Assembly: GCF_900107235.1 (NCBI RefSeq)
Contig: NZ_FNPF01000011.1
Coordinates: forward strand, 1-64,000
Length of the DNA: 64,000 bases
Source of the DNA: Citreimonas salinaria
GTDB lineage: Bacteria > Pseudomonadota > Alphaproteobacteria > Rhodobacterales > Rhodobacteraceae
Direction: 5' to 3'
The notes beneath the pieces are model-generated. The model saw only the letters and a program-made list of their open reading frames with translations, did no database searches and was not told where the DNA came from. Below, one piece after another: positions 24,661 to 33,912 of this stretch. The position numbers and the translations under genes were made by a program. Numbering within the stretch: the stretch's first letter is position 1; every line of letters starts with the position of its first letter.

Positions 24661-25603
24661 TCAGCGGTCCAGCAGAGCCTTGTTCAGCACCATGTGCACG
24701 CCCTTGGTGCCGTTGACGCATTGCGTAATGCGCAGGTCGGCGGCAAGCGAGCACAGCATGTAGGCGTCCTCGCGGCTCAGTCCGCGGCGCTCGGCGATCC
24801 AGTCGATCATGTCGCGCACGGCCCGCTCCGCGGCGCGGTCGAGGCTTTCGTGAAGGCCCATCGTAATCAGGTGATCCTGCGTTTCGGCACGTGGCGCAGC
24901 CAACGTCATGTCGTCCCGCGCGGTCAGACGGAACGTGCCGGTCAGGGCGGTTTCGATCGCGGTCACGCAGACCTCGCCGTCGCCCTGCGCCGCGTGGCCG
25001 TCTCCGGCCGAAAACAGTGCGCCTTCGGCGAAGACCGGCAGATACAGCGTTGCGCCGGGACCAAGCATCTTGTTGTCGAGGTTGCCGCCGTGGGCGCGGG
25101 GCTGGATCGTCGAGACCCGCCCCCAACCCGGTGGCGGAGCGACCCCCATGACCCCAAAGAATGGTGCCAGAGGCAGCGTCAGCCCCCAGGACAGGCGCGC
25201 GGTCATCGCATTGGTGTCGAGCGGGATGATCGTCGTGCGTCCGGTATCGAAATCCTCGGGCAGAGCACCGGCCAGCGGACGGATGATGTTCCACCCCCAG
25301 TCCTGCCGCAGCGCGACATCGAGGATGTCGACCTGCAAGACCATGCCCGGCAGCGCCCCGCGGATTGCCACCGGTCCTGTCAGGATATGCCCCGGAAGCA
25401 TCCGCTCTGCGCGGGCGTGGATTTCGTGAATTTTCGTCCGGGACATGAAAGCCCGCATCCGCAGGTGGCAGCTGCGCAATAGCGCCCGAAACCGTATCGA
25501 TCGTCACGGTATCGGCGCTGGTAATCTCGAGGGCCGGCGGCAAGGCCGCATCGAAATAGCCCCATGCGCAGGTCTCGAGGCTGGCTGTCAGGCGGTGGGT
25601 CAT
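24661..25603 (-). pseudogene. Acetamidase/formamidase-family gene with a single frameshift
   Basis: Start ATG at 25603 (MTHRLTASLETCAWGYFDAA) and stop at 24661 span 943 nt, one more than 314 codons. The first frame runs to GFHVPDE, then the family continues in another frame as HEIHARAERMLPGHILTGPV. The break is at the T4 run 25431-25434 (A4 on the coding strand). Removing one base restores PDEIHEIHARAE in frame. The rest is intact: DWGWNIIRPLAG, GALFSAGDGHAAQGDGE with metal-binding residues, and a complete C-terminus. A one-base homopolymer insertion means either a fresh pseudogene or a sequencing/assembly error. An intact protein would hydrolyse small amides to ammonia and acid. Confidence 0.82.
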
Positions 25604-25728
25604 GGCATGTGCTTCCAGAGGATCAAAGGCTTCCGGTTATGGCGTTGGCGGCCTCGATTGCAAGCGGTGGTCTCGCTGCACCAAAGCGGCCCGTTGATCG
25701 CGGCCGCGTCTGGCGGATTTTCCGGGCT

Positions 25729-26784
25729 TCAGGTTTTCGCTTGCGGAGAGATGCCGGGATCGGAAAACCACGCATCCAGATCCAGTGACGAGCGGGTGCC
25801 GAGCGCATCGAAGTTCACGTTCAGCCAAGCCTCGGCCCAGCCACGCCCGCGCTCGAACAACAGGCTGAGATAGTTCCATTCGGCGTTCAACTTGCTCGAG
25901 GCCGACAGATCCTGGACCTCGGCATCGGCATGGATCAGGTGAAGGTAAGTTCGACCGGCCGGCCCTATGTCGAGTCCCTTGCCGTCGATCATCTGCTGCA
26001 TCAAGTGGATCGCGCGCATTTCCTTGATCAGCGCGGTATTGAAGCTGATCTCGTTGACGCGGTTGATGATCTCCCGGGCGCTGCGCGGGGTCTCGTGGCG
26101 CACCACCGGGTTGATCTGGACGATCACGATGTCGGGGCTGGCCTCGCTCGTGACAAGCGGCATCAGGGCCGGATTGCCGCTGTAGCCGCCATCCCAATAA
26201 TCTTCGCCGTCGATTTCGACCGCCCGGCTGATCTGCGGCAGGCAGGCCGATGCCATGACCGCATCCGCCGTGACCGCCCCTCGGGAGAATATCTTCGCTC
26301 GACCTGTTCGCACATGGGTCGCGGTGACGTGCACGGCGATGTCCCGGCACCGGTTCACGTTGGTGAAATCGACCTGCCGGTCGAGGATCATCCGCAGCGG
26401 GTCCACCCCCAGCGGATTGAGTTCGTAGGGCGAGAACAGCCGGGTGATCCCTTCCGCCAGCAAATAGCCGGGCGAAAGGTCCAGGCTGAAGTTCCCGGCT
26501 GCGCGATCCCACGGGCTGCGCTGGATCGGCGAGAACTGCGCAGCATCGCTGACAGCCTTCCAGAAATTGCGCAGGGCTGCGCGCGCGCCCTCGCGTCCGC
26601 CCCGCTCGTAGCCGTCGGCCAGGACCACGGCATTCATCGCCCCCGCGCTGGTGCCGCTGATGTCGGCAATCGACAAGCGGTCCTCTTCCAGCAGGCGGTC
26701 GAGCACGCCCCAGGTGAGCGCGCCATGCGATCCGCCGCCCTGAAGGGCGAGATTGACACGCTTGCCGTGTGGCTTGTCCACCAT
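25729..26784 (-). CDS. Patatin-like phospholipase
   Basis: Lipid acyl hydrolase of 351 residues. The oxyanion-hole GGGSHG is at about residues 16-21, the nucleophile Ser46 in GTSAG, and the Asp of the dyad in DGGYSG at about residue 210. No signal peptide is present, so it acts in the cytosol or as a secretion substrate. The ATG at 26784 places the GGGSHG loop at the usual distance from the N-terminus. No strong ribosome site is visible. It stands 226 nt after the M20 peptidase gene and 125 nt before the acetamidase gene, on the same strand. Confidence 0.88.
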   Translation of the reverse strand: MVDKPHGKRVNLALQGGGSHGALTWGVLDRLLEEDRLSIADISGTSAGAMNAVVLADGYERGGREGARAALRNFWKAVSDAAQFSPIQRSPWDRAAGNFSLDLSPGYLLAEGITRLFSPYELNPLGVDPLRMILDRQVDFTNVNRCRDIAVHVTATHVRTGRAKIFSRGAVTADAVMASACLPQISRAVEIDGEDYWDGGYSGNPALMPLVTSEASPDIVIVQINPVVRHETPRSAREIINRVNEISFNTALIKEMRAIHLMQQMIDGKGLDIGPAGRTYLHLIHADAEVQDLSASSKLNAEWNYLSLLFERGRGWAEAWLNVNFDALGTRSSLDLDAWFSDPGISPQAKT

Positions 26785-27010
26785 TGGTCGTACCGTTTGC
26801 TGCGACGCAGCATGGGCATAGGCATCTTGTGGCAACGGGTCAATCGTTGTGCAAAGACACCAACATCGGGCGCGGCGGCAAAGAGGCGATCCGCTTGACC
26901 CTCTCCGCGCCTGTTCTCGACGCCAGGAACGAGACTTGGGCTGCCGCCTTCGATTGCCTATTGGAACTGGGCCACGCCGGACATGCACGCAGGTTGGCAG
27001 GCGCGGGGCG

Positions 27011-28393
27011 TCAGGGCGTGCGACCCTCGCCCATATCCCAGAACAACCCGGCCATGATCTGCAAGGCATCGCGGCAGACCGGCTTTAGCACATGTTCGTT
27101 CGGCGCGTGCTGCGAGCATCCGCGATAGGAATGCGGCACCCAGACCGTGGGCAGGCCGAGGATGTCGGCGAAGCTGTCGTTGGGCAGCGATCCTGCCAGG
27201 TTGGGCAGGATGTGCGGCGCCCGCCCGGCGCTGCGCGTCAGGCTGTCGGCCACGAAGGCGACCCACGGGTGATCCGGGTCCAGCCGCGTGGCGCGGAAGA
27301 AACCGCGGTCGTGCGGTTCGATCCGCACCGCCTCGAACCCGTGCGCGTCGAGGTGGCGGCGCAGCGCGGGCAGGATGTCCTCGGGGTCGGTGCCGACGAC
27401 GTAGCGCAGCTGACAGGTGGCGCGGGCATGGGCGGAAATGGCGTTCACCGGCGCCTCGGGCACGCCGCTTTTCATGGCGAGGACGGCGAAGCTGTTCCAG
27501 CCATAGGCGCGTTCGACCGGGGTCAGGTCCTCTTCGCCCCAGTCGGTGTCGATCGCGGGGCCGTCGGCACTGTCGATGGGCAGGCCGTCGAGTGCGGCGC
27601 ACACCGTCGGCGTCAGGCTGTCGGGGCGCCATTCGGGGATGCGGATCTGGCCGCGCCTGTCGGTGATCGTCGCCAGCGCCTGCGCCAGGATCATCGCCGG
27701 ATCGGCCAGCAGACCGCCCCAGTTGCCCGAGTGGTGCGCGCCGTCGCGCAGGTCCAGGATCAGGTCGAAGGACATCCCCCCGCGCGAGCCCATGAACATC
27801 GTCGGGGTGTCGGGCTGCAGGCGCGGGCCGTCCGAGGCGATCAGCACGTCCGCGGTCAGCCGGTCGCGATGCTCGGTGAAGAACTCGCGCAGGCCGGCCG
27901 AGCCCGTCTCCTCGCTCATCTCGATCACGATGCGGCAGTTGAAGCCCAGCGCGCCGCGCGTCTCCAGAACCGCCTCGAGGGCTGCGATGTTGATCAGGTG
28001 CTGGCCCTTGTTGTCTGCCGTGCCTCGGCCGTAGAGGCGATCGCCCTCCTCGACCAGCCGGAACGGGTGCAGCCCTTCGCGCCACTGGTCGGTCTGGGCG
28101 CGGATCACGTCGCCATGGCCGTAGGTCAGCATGGTCGGCAGGTCGTCGCCCTCGTGCCGTTCGCCGATCAGCAGGGGGCCGCCGCGCGGGTCGGGGTTGG
28201 CGTGGATCGAGCAGGTGAAGCCCATCGCCTTCAGCCGCGGCTCCATCGCCTCGGTCAGGTAGCGCATCAGCTCGGGCGCCTGGTCCGGGTCCTGGCTTTC
28301 GGATTCGAAGGCGACGAGGCCCGAGAGGTCCGACTGGAAGCGGCCGGTGTCGAAATAGGCGGTGATCGTGTCGATCGCGGTGTCGCGGCTCAT
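27011..28393 (-). CDS. M20-family metallopeptidase / deacylase
   Basis: Zinc-dependent hydrolase of 460 residues, typical of M20A dipeptidase-like enzymes. Metal ligands are seen in YGHGDV (about residue 91), [10 protein letters not shown] and EMSEETGS with the catalytic Glu pair; [13 protein letters not shown] belongs to the dimerisation domain. A late histidine lies in NEHVLKPV. It is 4 nt after the gamma-glutamyltransferase gene in the transporter operon and probably splits imported or GGT-released dipeptides such as Cys-Gly. The exact substrate is inferred from context. Confidence 0.88.
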   Translation of the reverse strand: MSRDTAIDTITAYFDTGRFQSDLSGLVAFESESQDPDQAPELMRYLTEAMEPRLKAMGFTCSIHANPDPRGGPLLIGERHEGDDLPTMLTYGHGDVIRAQTDQWREGLHPFRLVEEGDRLYGRGTADNKGQHLINIAALEAVLETRGALGFNCRIVIEMSEETGSAGLREFFTEHRDRLTADVLIASDGPRLQPDTPTMFMGSRGGMSFDLILDLRDGAHHSGNWGGLLADPAMILAQALATITDRRGQIRIPEWRPDSLTPTVCAALDGLPIDSADGPAIDTDWGEEDLTPVERAYGWNSFAVLAMKSGVPEAPVNAISAHARATCQLRYVVGTDPEDILPALRRHLDAHGFEAVRIEPHDRGFFRATRLDPDHPWVAFVADSLTRSAGRAPHILPNLAGSLPNDSFADILGLPTVWVPHSYRGCSQHAPNEHVLKPVCRDALQIMAGLFWDMGEGRTP

Positions 28394-28397
28394 GCTG

Positions 28398-29978
28398 TCA
28401 GCGTTCCTTCGTCATGTCTTCGGAAATGGCGTCGCCCCAGGGCGACATGATTTCGGTGCAGCCCGAGTTCCGGTTGCCGCGCCGCATCACACCCGCCGGG
28501 CAGGCGAAGGCATAGGGGAAGATCGTGCGCCGCGTTTCGGCCACCGGCTGGTTCTGGCGCAGGCGGTCCAGCACGTCCGTGGACAGGCTGTCGTCGGCGA
28601 TCAGGGTGTCGCCGGACACGTCGATGCGCGGCTGGTGGAAGGCGCGGTCGAGGTCCATGCCGAAATCGGTCACGAAGGACGAAAGCTGCGCCACCGCGCC
28701 CAGGATCTTGCGCCCGCCCGAGGCGCCGAAGGCAAAGCGCCGGTCGCCCTGTTCGCCGATCACCGGGCAGACGTTCATCAGGCACCGCTTTCCCGGCCCC
28801 AGCGAGTTCGGCCGCCCCTGCACCGGATCGAACCACATGATCCCGTTGTTCATCAGGAACCCGGTCGAGGGCGACACGACGCGCGAGCCGAAGATCGACA
28901 GCAGCGTCTGGGTCTGGGCGACCATGTTGCCCTGCCGGTCCACGACCGAGAAATGCGTGGTGCAGCCGGGCGCTTGCGGGCTTTCGCCGGTATCGCCCAT
29001 GCCTTCGAGCCTGCGGGCATAGGCGGTCTTGAGCGCATCGGCCATCGCGGCGTAGCTGTCGGGTCCGGGGGCATCGCCCATCGAGACGGTCTCCAGCCCG
29101 GCGAAGGCATCGCGGAAGGTCGGCCCCGCGGTGAGGCCGGGAACGACGTGGAAGCGCACGTCGCGGTAGTCGAAGGCCAGCGGATCGTGGAACTCGGCGC
29201 GGTAGGCGCGCAGGTCGTCCACGGAGAGGCTCCCGCCCTTGGCCTGCACGTCGGCGGCCATCGCGGCGCCGAGATCGCCGTCGTACAGCGTGCGCGCGCC
29301 GTGCCGCGCGATCTGGTCGAGGCTGTCGGCCATGCGCGACTGGTCCAGCCGCTTGTCGGCCAGCGCGGTCCAGCCGCTGATCATGGGCCATTGCCCGTCT
29401 TCGAGGAACAGCGCGGCCGCGTCGGAATCGTCGGCCAGTTGGCGGGTGCAGGACGCGATGACCAGCGAGGCGAACCAGTCCACCAGCATGCCGCGCTTCG
29501 CGTGGTCGATCGCTGGCGACAGAAGCTCGGCCCATGGCATCCGGCCAAAGCGCGCGTGCGCCTGCCCCAGCCCGTCGACGACGCCCGGCACCGCGATGGC
29601 GGTGGCGCCCTGCACGTTGCGGTCGTCCACCACATGCTCCCACGGGAACAGGTCGCTGGCGGCGCCCTGCCCGCTGAGCGGGTAATCCGCCGGGTCCAGT
29701 GCGGCGGGCGCGCGCATCCCGTGATTCAGCGCCAGCGCCCGGCCTTTGTCGGCCCGCCACAGCATCGTGGCGCCGCCGCCGGCGGGGCCGCTCATCCACG
29801 GCTCGAGCACGCCGATGACGAAGGACGTGGCCACGGCGGCATCGACCGCGTCGCCGCCCGCGGCCAGAACCTCGGCCCCGGCGACGGCGGCAAGGCGATG
29901 CTGTGCCGCGACGACGCCGTGCTCGGTCTCGATCACGGTCTTGCGGATCTGCATGCTGCGCGACAGGTTCAGGGACAT
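28398..29978 (-). CDS. ggt: Gamma-glutamyltransferase
   Basis: Ntn-hydrolase of 526 residues that cleaves or transfers gamma-glutamyl groups. The autoprocessing nucleophile Thr is in [16 protein letters not shown], the junction of the large and small subunits. [15 protein letters not shown]-like [15 protein letters not shown] and [10 protein letters not shown] follow, as in the family. No signal peptide precedes [13 protein letters not shown], so it may act in the cytosol, unlike E. coli GGT. The ATG at 29978 has AAGGA upstream and lies 4 nt after dppF. Alternatives within the family include acylases and D-glutamyl enzymes. Confidence 0.88.
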   Translation of the reverse strand: MSLNLSRSMQIRKTVIETEHGVVAAQHRLAAVAGAEVLAAGGDAVDAAVATSFVIGVLEPWMSGPAGGGATMLWRADKGRALALNHGMRAPAALDPADYPLSGQGAASDLFPWEHVVDDRNVQGATAIAVPGVVDGLGQAHARFGRMPWAELLSPAIDHAKRGMLVDWFASLVIASCTRQLADDSDAAALFLEDGQWPMISGWTALADKRLDQSRMADSLDQIARHGARTLYDGDLGAAMAADVQAKGGSLSVDDLRAYRAEFHDPLAFDYRDVRFHVVPGLTAGPTFRDAFAGLETVSMGDAPGPDSYAAMADALKTAYARRLEGMGDTGESPQAPGCTTHFSVVDRQGNMVAQTQTLLSIFGSRVVSPSTGFLMNNGIMWFDPVQGRPNSLGPGKRCLMNVCPVIGEQGDRRFAFGASGGRKILGAVAQLSSFVTDFGMDLDRAFHQPRIDVSGDTLIADDSLSTDVLDRLRQNQPVAETRRTIFPYAFACPAGVMRRGNRNSGCTEIMSPWGDAISEDMTKER

Positions 29979-29982
29979 GCGG

Positions 29983-30978
29983 TCATCCTTGCTCGTACAT
30001 CGGGGTCTTGGGGTCGTGCAGGTGGCAGGCGACGTGACCGGCGGGAAGCTCGACCTGCCGCGGCGCGTCGGTCTTGCAGAACTCGGTCGCGCGCGGGCAG
30101 CGGGGGTGGAAATGGCAGCCCGGCGGCGGCGCGATCGGGTTCGGATAGGCCATGCCAAGCTGGGTGTCGGGCACGCCCATGCCCGGTTCCGGCGTCAGCA
30201 CCGATTTCAGAAGCGCCTGCGTGTAGGGGTGGCGCGGCGCGTCGAACAGGCCGGCCACGGTGTTCTCCTCGACGATCCGGCCCAGGTACATGACCGCGAC
30301 GCGTGTCGCGAGATGCTCGACCACCGCCAGGTCGTGGCTGATGAACAGGTAGGTCAGGCCGAATTCGCGCCGCAGGTCGCCCAGCAGGTTCAGGATCTGG
30401 CTTTGCACCGACACGTCCAGCGCCGAGGTCGGCTCGTCGCAGATCACCACCTCGGGCTTCATGATCAAGGCACGGGCAATGGCAACGCGCTGCCGCTGGC
30501 CGCCCGACATCTGGCTGGGATAGGTGTTCATCACCCGCGCGGGCAGGCCCACCACGTCCAGCATCTCGCGCACCTTGCGCTTGCGGTCGTCTTCGTCCCC
30601 GATGCCGTGCACGCGCAGCGGCAACGAGATGACGTCGTAGATGCTCTTGCGCGGGTTGAGCGACGAATACGGGTCCTGAAAGATCGGCTGGATGCGCCGC
30701 GCCAGCGCCAGTCGTCCCTGGGCCGAGATATCCTCGCCATCCACCAGCACCTGCCCGGCGGTAGGCTTTTCCAGCCCCAGCAGGATCTTGGCCAGCGTGG
30801 ACTTGCCACAGCCGGATTCGCCCACGAGGCCCAGAACCTCGCCCCGGCCCAGTTGCAGCGACACGTCGTTGACGGCCGTCAGCGGTTTGACCGCGCCGAA
30901 CAGGCCCTGCTTGACGCGGTAGGTCTTGGAGACGCCGGACAGTTCCAGAACCGGGCTTTGCGTCACGGTGTCCTTCAT
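29983..30978 (-). CDS. dppF: Oligopeptide/dipeptide ABC transporter ATP-binding protein (DppF type)
   Basis: Second ATPase of the importer, 331 residues. Walker A GESGCGKST, signature MSGGQRQRVAIARAL, Walker B VVICDEPTSALD and switch His in FISHDLAVVEH are intact. The C-terminal oligopeptide-transporter extension has CHFHPRCPRATEFC, a cysteine pattern that binds [4Fe-4S] in some members. The ATG at 30978 overlaps the dppD stop (ATGA). Confidence 0.93.
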   Translation of the reverse strand: MKDTVTQSPVLELSGVSKTYRVKQGLFGAVKPLTAVNDVSLQLGRGEVLGLVGESGCGKSTLAKILLGLEKPTAGQVLVDGEDISAQGRLALARRIQPIFQDPYSSLNPRKSIYDVISLPLRVHGIGDEDDRKRKVREMLDVVGLPARVMNTYPSQMSGGQRQRVAIARALIMKPEVVICDEPTSALDVSVQSQILNLLGDLRREFGLTYLFISHDLAVVEHLATRVAVMYLGRIVEENTVAGLFDAPRHPYTQALLKSVLTPEPGMGVPDTQLGMAYPNPIAPPPGCHFHPRCPRATEFCKTDAPRQVELPAGHVACHLHDPKTPMYEQG

Positions 30979-31973
30979 GCGGTCAGCTCCTTCTCGGAGT
31001 GGCGCTTGCCGTCCGGGAAAATGCAGCGGAAGGCGTGCTCGCCATCCTGCCGTTTGGGGATCGCGCCGCGGCATTCCATCACCGCATGGGGGCAGCGGGT
31101 GCGGAACACGCAGCCCTCGACCTCGCCCACCAGCGACGGGACGATGCCCGGGATGGTGCCCAGCTGGCTGCCGCGCGCGGTCTTGCCGGGCAGCGGGATG
31201 CAGCGCAGCAAGCCGCGCGTGTAGGGGTGCGACGGCGCGTTGAAGATGTCGCCCACGGGGCCGGTCTCGACCAGCTCGCCCGCGTACATCACGGCCACCT
31301 TGTCAGCGACCCGCGCCACGACGCCCAGATCGTGCGTGATCAGGATCATCGCCATGTTCATCTCGCGGCCGAGATCGTAGAGCAGCCGCAGGATCTGGGC
31401 CTGGATGGTCACGTCCAGCGCGGTCGTCGGCTCGTCCGCGATGATAAGTTCGGGCTCGCACATCAGCGCCATCGCGATCATCACCCGCTGGCGCAACCCG
31501 CCCGAGAGCTGGTGCGGATACTGCGACAACCGGCTTTCGGCGGCGGTGATGCCGACCTTTTCGAGCAGCTCGACCGCCCGGGCGCGGGCCGCCTGGCGCG
31601 AGACCTTGCGGTGCAGCAGCAGCGCCTCGACCAGTTGATCGCCGATCGTGTAAGCCGGGTTGAGCGAGGTCATCGGCTCCTGGAAGATCATCGCCATCCG
31701 GTCGCCCCGCAGCGCGCGCATCCGCCGGGTGCTGGCGGTGGTCAGCTCGGTCCCGTCGAAGGTCATGCGGTCGGCGCTGCGCTTGATGCCCTTGCCCAGC
31801 AGGCCCATCAGTGCCAGCGAGGTCAGCGACTTGCCCGACCCGCTTTCGCCGACGATGCACAGCGTCTCGCCGCGCTTGAGGTCGAAGTCGATGCCGCGTA
31901 CCGCGTGCAGGGTGCCGCTGCCGGTGGGGATGTCCAGCGTCAGGTTGCGGACGTCCAGAAGAGGTTCGCTCAT
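30975..31973 (-). CDS. dppD: Oligopeptide/dipeptide ABC transporter ATP-binding protein (DppD type)
   Basis: First ATPase, 332 residues. It shows Walker A GESGSGKS, signature LSGGLRQRVMIAMAL, Walker B IIADEPTTALD and LITHDLGVVA. The C-terminal extension contains CVFRTRCPHAVMEC. It forms a heterodimer with DppF to drive import. It starts 3 nt after dppC. Confidence 0.93.
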   Translation of the reverse strand: MSEPLLDVRNLTLDIPTGSGTLHAVRGIDFDLKRGETLCIVGESGSGKSLTSLALMGLLGKGIKRSADRMTFDGTELTTASTRRMRALRGDRMAMIFQEPMTSLNPAYTIGDQLVEALLLHRKVSRQAARARAVELLEKVGITAAESRLSQYPHQLSGGLRQRVMIAMALMCEPELIIADEPTTALDVTIQAQILRLLYDLGREMNMAMILITHDLGVVARVADKVAVMYAGELVETGPVGDIFNAPSHPYTRGLLRCIPLPGKTARGSQLGTIPGIVPSLVGEVEGCVFRTRCPHAVMECRGAIPKRQDGEHAFRCIFPDGKRHSEKELTA

Positions 31974-31976
31974 CGG

Positions 31977-32879
31977 TCAGCTCCGGTTTTCGGGGGCGGT
32001 GACGTCGCGCAGGCCGTCGCCCATCAGGTTGATCGCCAGAACCAGCACGAACAGCACGGCGCCGGGGATCAGCACCAGCCAGGGTTCGAACAGCATCATG
32101 TTCTTGCCCTCGGATACCATCAGGCCCCAGCTGGGCGTCGGCGGCTGCACGCCCAGCCCGAGGAAGGACAGCGCGGCCTCCAGCAGAATGGCATGGGCCA
32201 TTTCCAGCGTGACCACCACGATCAGGTTGTTGGCGATGTTGGGCATGATCTCGGACAGCAGGATGCGCGGCGTCGATGCCCCGATCACCTGCGCGGCGGC
32301 CACGTATTCGCGCCGGCGCACCTGCATGGTCGAGGCGCGCATAACCACGGCGAAGCGGTCCCACAGCAGCAGGCCCAGAACCACGATCACCACCTCGAGC
32401 GAGCCACCGAGGATCGCCACGACCGCCAGCGCGACCAGCACGACCGGCATCGCCAGCCGCACGTTGATCAGGAAGGTCACGACCGCGTCGACCTTGCCGC
32501 CGAAATAGCCCGCCGCCACGCCCATCGCTGTGCCGATAAGGCCCGAGATCAGCGCAGCCACCGCGCCGATCAGAAGCGAGACGCGCGCGCCGTAGATCAG
32601 TCGCGACAGGTAGTCCCGGCCCAGGTGGTCGGTACCCAAAGGATGCTCCCACGTGCCGCCCATGAAGACCGGCGGCTCCATCCGGGTCATCAGGCTTTGG
32701 GCGTAGGGATCGTGCGGCGCCAGCAGGGGCGCGAAGATCGCCACCAGCGTCAGCAGGACGACGACGGCCAGCCCGATCAGCAGGCCCTGGTGCCCGAATA
32801 CCCGCTTGCGCAGCATCTGGCCGGGGGTGGGGCCGGTGATCTCGTCCAGCAGGCGGTCATGGGATGTCACGTCAGCCAT
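31977..32879 (-). CDS. dppC: Oligopeptide/dipeptide ABC transporter permease (DppC type)
   Basis: Inner-membrane permease of 300 residues with about six helices. The N-terminal OppC segment with HPLGTDHLGRDYLSRLIYGA and the EAA-loop region EYVAAAQVIGASTPRI identify it. One base separates it from dppB. Confidence 0.93.
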   Translation of the reverse strand: MADVTSHDRLLDEITGPTPGQMLRKRVFGHQGLLIGLAVVVLLTLVAIFAPLLAPHDPYAQSLMTRMEPPVFMGGTWEHPLGTDHLGRDYLSRLIYGARVSLLIGAVAALISGLIGTAMGVAAGYFGGKVDAVVTFLINVRLAMPVVLVALAVVAILGGSLEVVIVVLGLLLWDRFAVVMRASTMQVRRREYVAAAQVIGASTPRILLSEIMPNIANNLIVVVTLEMAHAILLEAALSFLGLGVQPPTPSWGLMVSEGKNMMLFEPWLVLIPGAVLFVLVLAINLMGDGLRDVTAPENRS

Positions 32880-32880
32880 G

Positions 32881-33798
32881 TCAGCCGGTCCTCATGCGGG
32901 GATCCAGCCAGGCGTTCAGCACATCGGCCAGAAAGGTGAAGACGATGTAGAACATCGAGAAGATCAGGATCAGCGCCTGCACGGTGGGCAGATCGTTGCG
33001 CGCGATGCTCTCCCACGCGAGGTAGCCCGCCCCGTGCAGGGCGAAGATCGACTCGACCACGATCGACCCGCCCAGCATGAAGCCCATCTGCACGGCCGCA
33101 AGGCTGACGACGGGGATGATCGCGTTGCGCAGGGCGTGGCGGAACAGCACGCGGCGTTCGTTGGCGCCCTTGGCGCGCGCAGTGCGAATGTAGTCGGACG
33201 ACAGCACGTCCAGCATCCCCGCGCGGGTCAGGCGCATGATCGCGGGCATCGCGTAGTAGCCCAGCACGATCGTCGGCATGATGAAATGCTCCCACGATGC
33301 GGTTCCCGAGGGCGGCAGCCAGCCAAGCTGGATGGCGAAGACCACGATCAGGATCAGGCCGAACCAGAAGCTGGGCATGGCCTGCCCGGCGACCGAGACG
33401 AACAGCGCGATCCGGTCGACCAGCGAGTTGGGACGGATCGCCGCGACAACCCCCAGCGGCACCGCCGTCAGCAGCGCGAAGGTGATGCCGCAGACGCCCA
33501 GGGTCATCGTCACGCTCAGCCGCTCGGCGATGAGCGACGAGACCGGCAGGCGGAAATAGTAGCTTTCGCCGAAATCCCCGCGCAGCGCGGCGGTCAGCCA
33601 TTCGGCGTATTGCACCAGCATCGGGCGGTCGAACCCGTAAAGGCGGCGCACCGCCTCGATGTCCTCGCCGCTGGCGGTCTCGCCGGCGAGCGCGGCGGCG
33701 GGGTCGCCCGACAGGAACAGCAGGCTGAAGCTGATGAAGGACACCGTGAAGGCCACCAGAACGGCAAGCCCGAGGCGTTTGAGAATGAATTGAAGCAC
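32881..33798 (-). CDS. dppB: Oligopeptide/dipeptide ABC transporter permease (DppB type)
   Basis: Inner-membrane permease of 305 residues. The N-terminal helix LGLAVLVAFTVSFISFSLLF and the LYGFDRPMLVQYAEW loop are typical of DppB/OppB, as is the EAA-loop TARAKGANERRVLFRHALRN. It forms the channel with DppC. It is separated from the binding-protein gene by 114 nt holding a strong stem-loop. Confidence 0.93.
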   Translation of the reverse strand: MLQFILKRLGLAVLVAFTVSFISFSLLFLSGDPAAALAGETASGEDIEAVRRLYGFDRPMLVQYAEWLTAALRGDFGESYYFRLPVSSLIAERLSVTMTLGVCGITFALLTAVPLGVVAAIRPNSLVDRIALFVSVAGQAMPSFWFGLILIVVFAIQLGWLPPSGTASWEHFIMPTIVLGYYAMPAIMRLTRAGMLDVLSSDYIRTARAKGANERRVLFRHALRNAIIPVVSLAAVQMGFMLGGSIVVESIFALHGAGYLAWESIARNDLPTVQALILIFSMFYIVFTFLADVLNAWLDPRMRTG

Positions 33799-33819
33799 GG
33801 GGGTTCACCTTGGATCTGC

Positions 33820-33842
33820 GCCGCGCGTCGGAAACGCGCGGC
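33820..33842 (-). other. Intercistronic stem-loop between binding-protein and permease genes
   Basis: GCCGCGCGT and ACGCGCGGC pair perfectly (9 bp) around the 5-nt loop CGGAA. No T tract follows in the minus-strand direction, so it is more likely an mRNA-stabilising or attenuating hairpin than a full terminator. Such structures often keep binding-protein transcripts more abundant than permease transcripts. Confidence 0.6.
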
Positions 33843-33912
33843 GGCGGGCCTGGGTGGGAATTAACGGATCAGCCAATAGGCGGGGACGCTTGGCACCCCC
33901 GCCTTGTGAAGC

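Noticed and set aside
23713-25482. 589-codon open frame on the plus strand
   Set aside because: It covers the Gfo/Idh/MocA and acetamidase genes in antisense; those have family motifs, this does not.
28362-30293. 643-codon open frame on the plus strand
   Set aside because: It is antisense to the gamma-glutamyltransferase gene; Arg/Gly/His-rich shadow.
30999-32939. 646-codon open frame on the plus strand
   Set aside because: It is antisense to dppD and dppC, whose ATPase and permease motifs are unambiguous.
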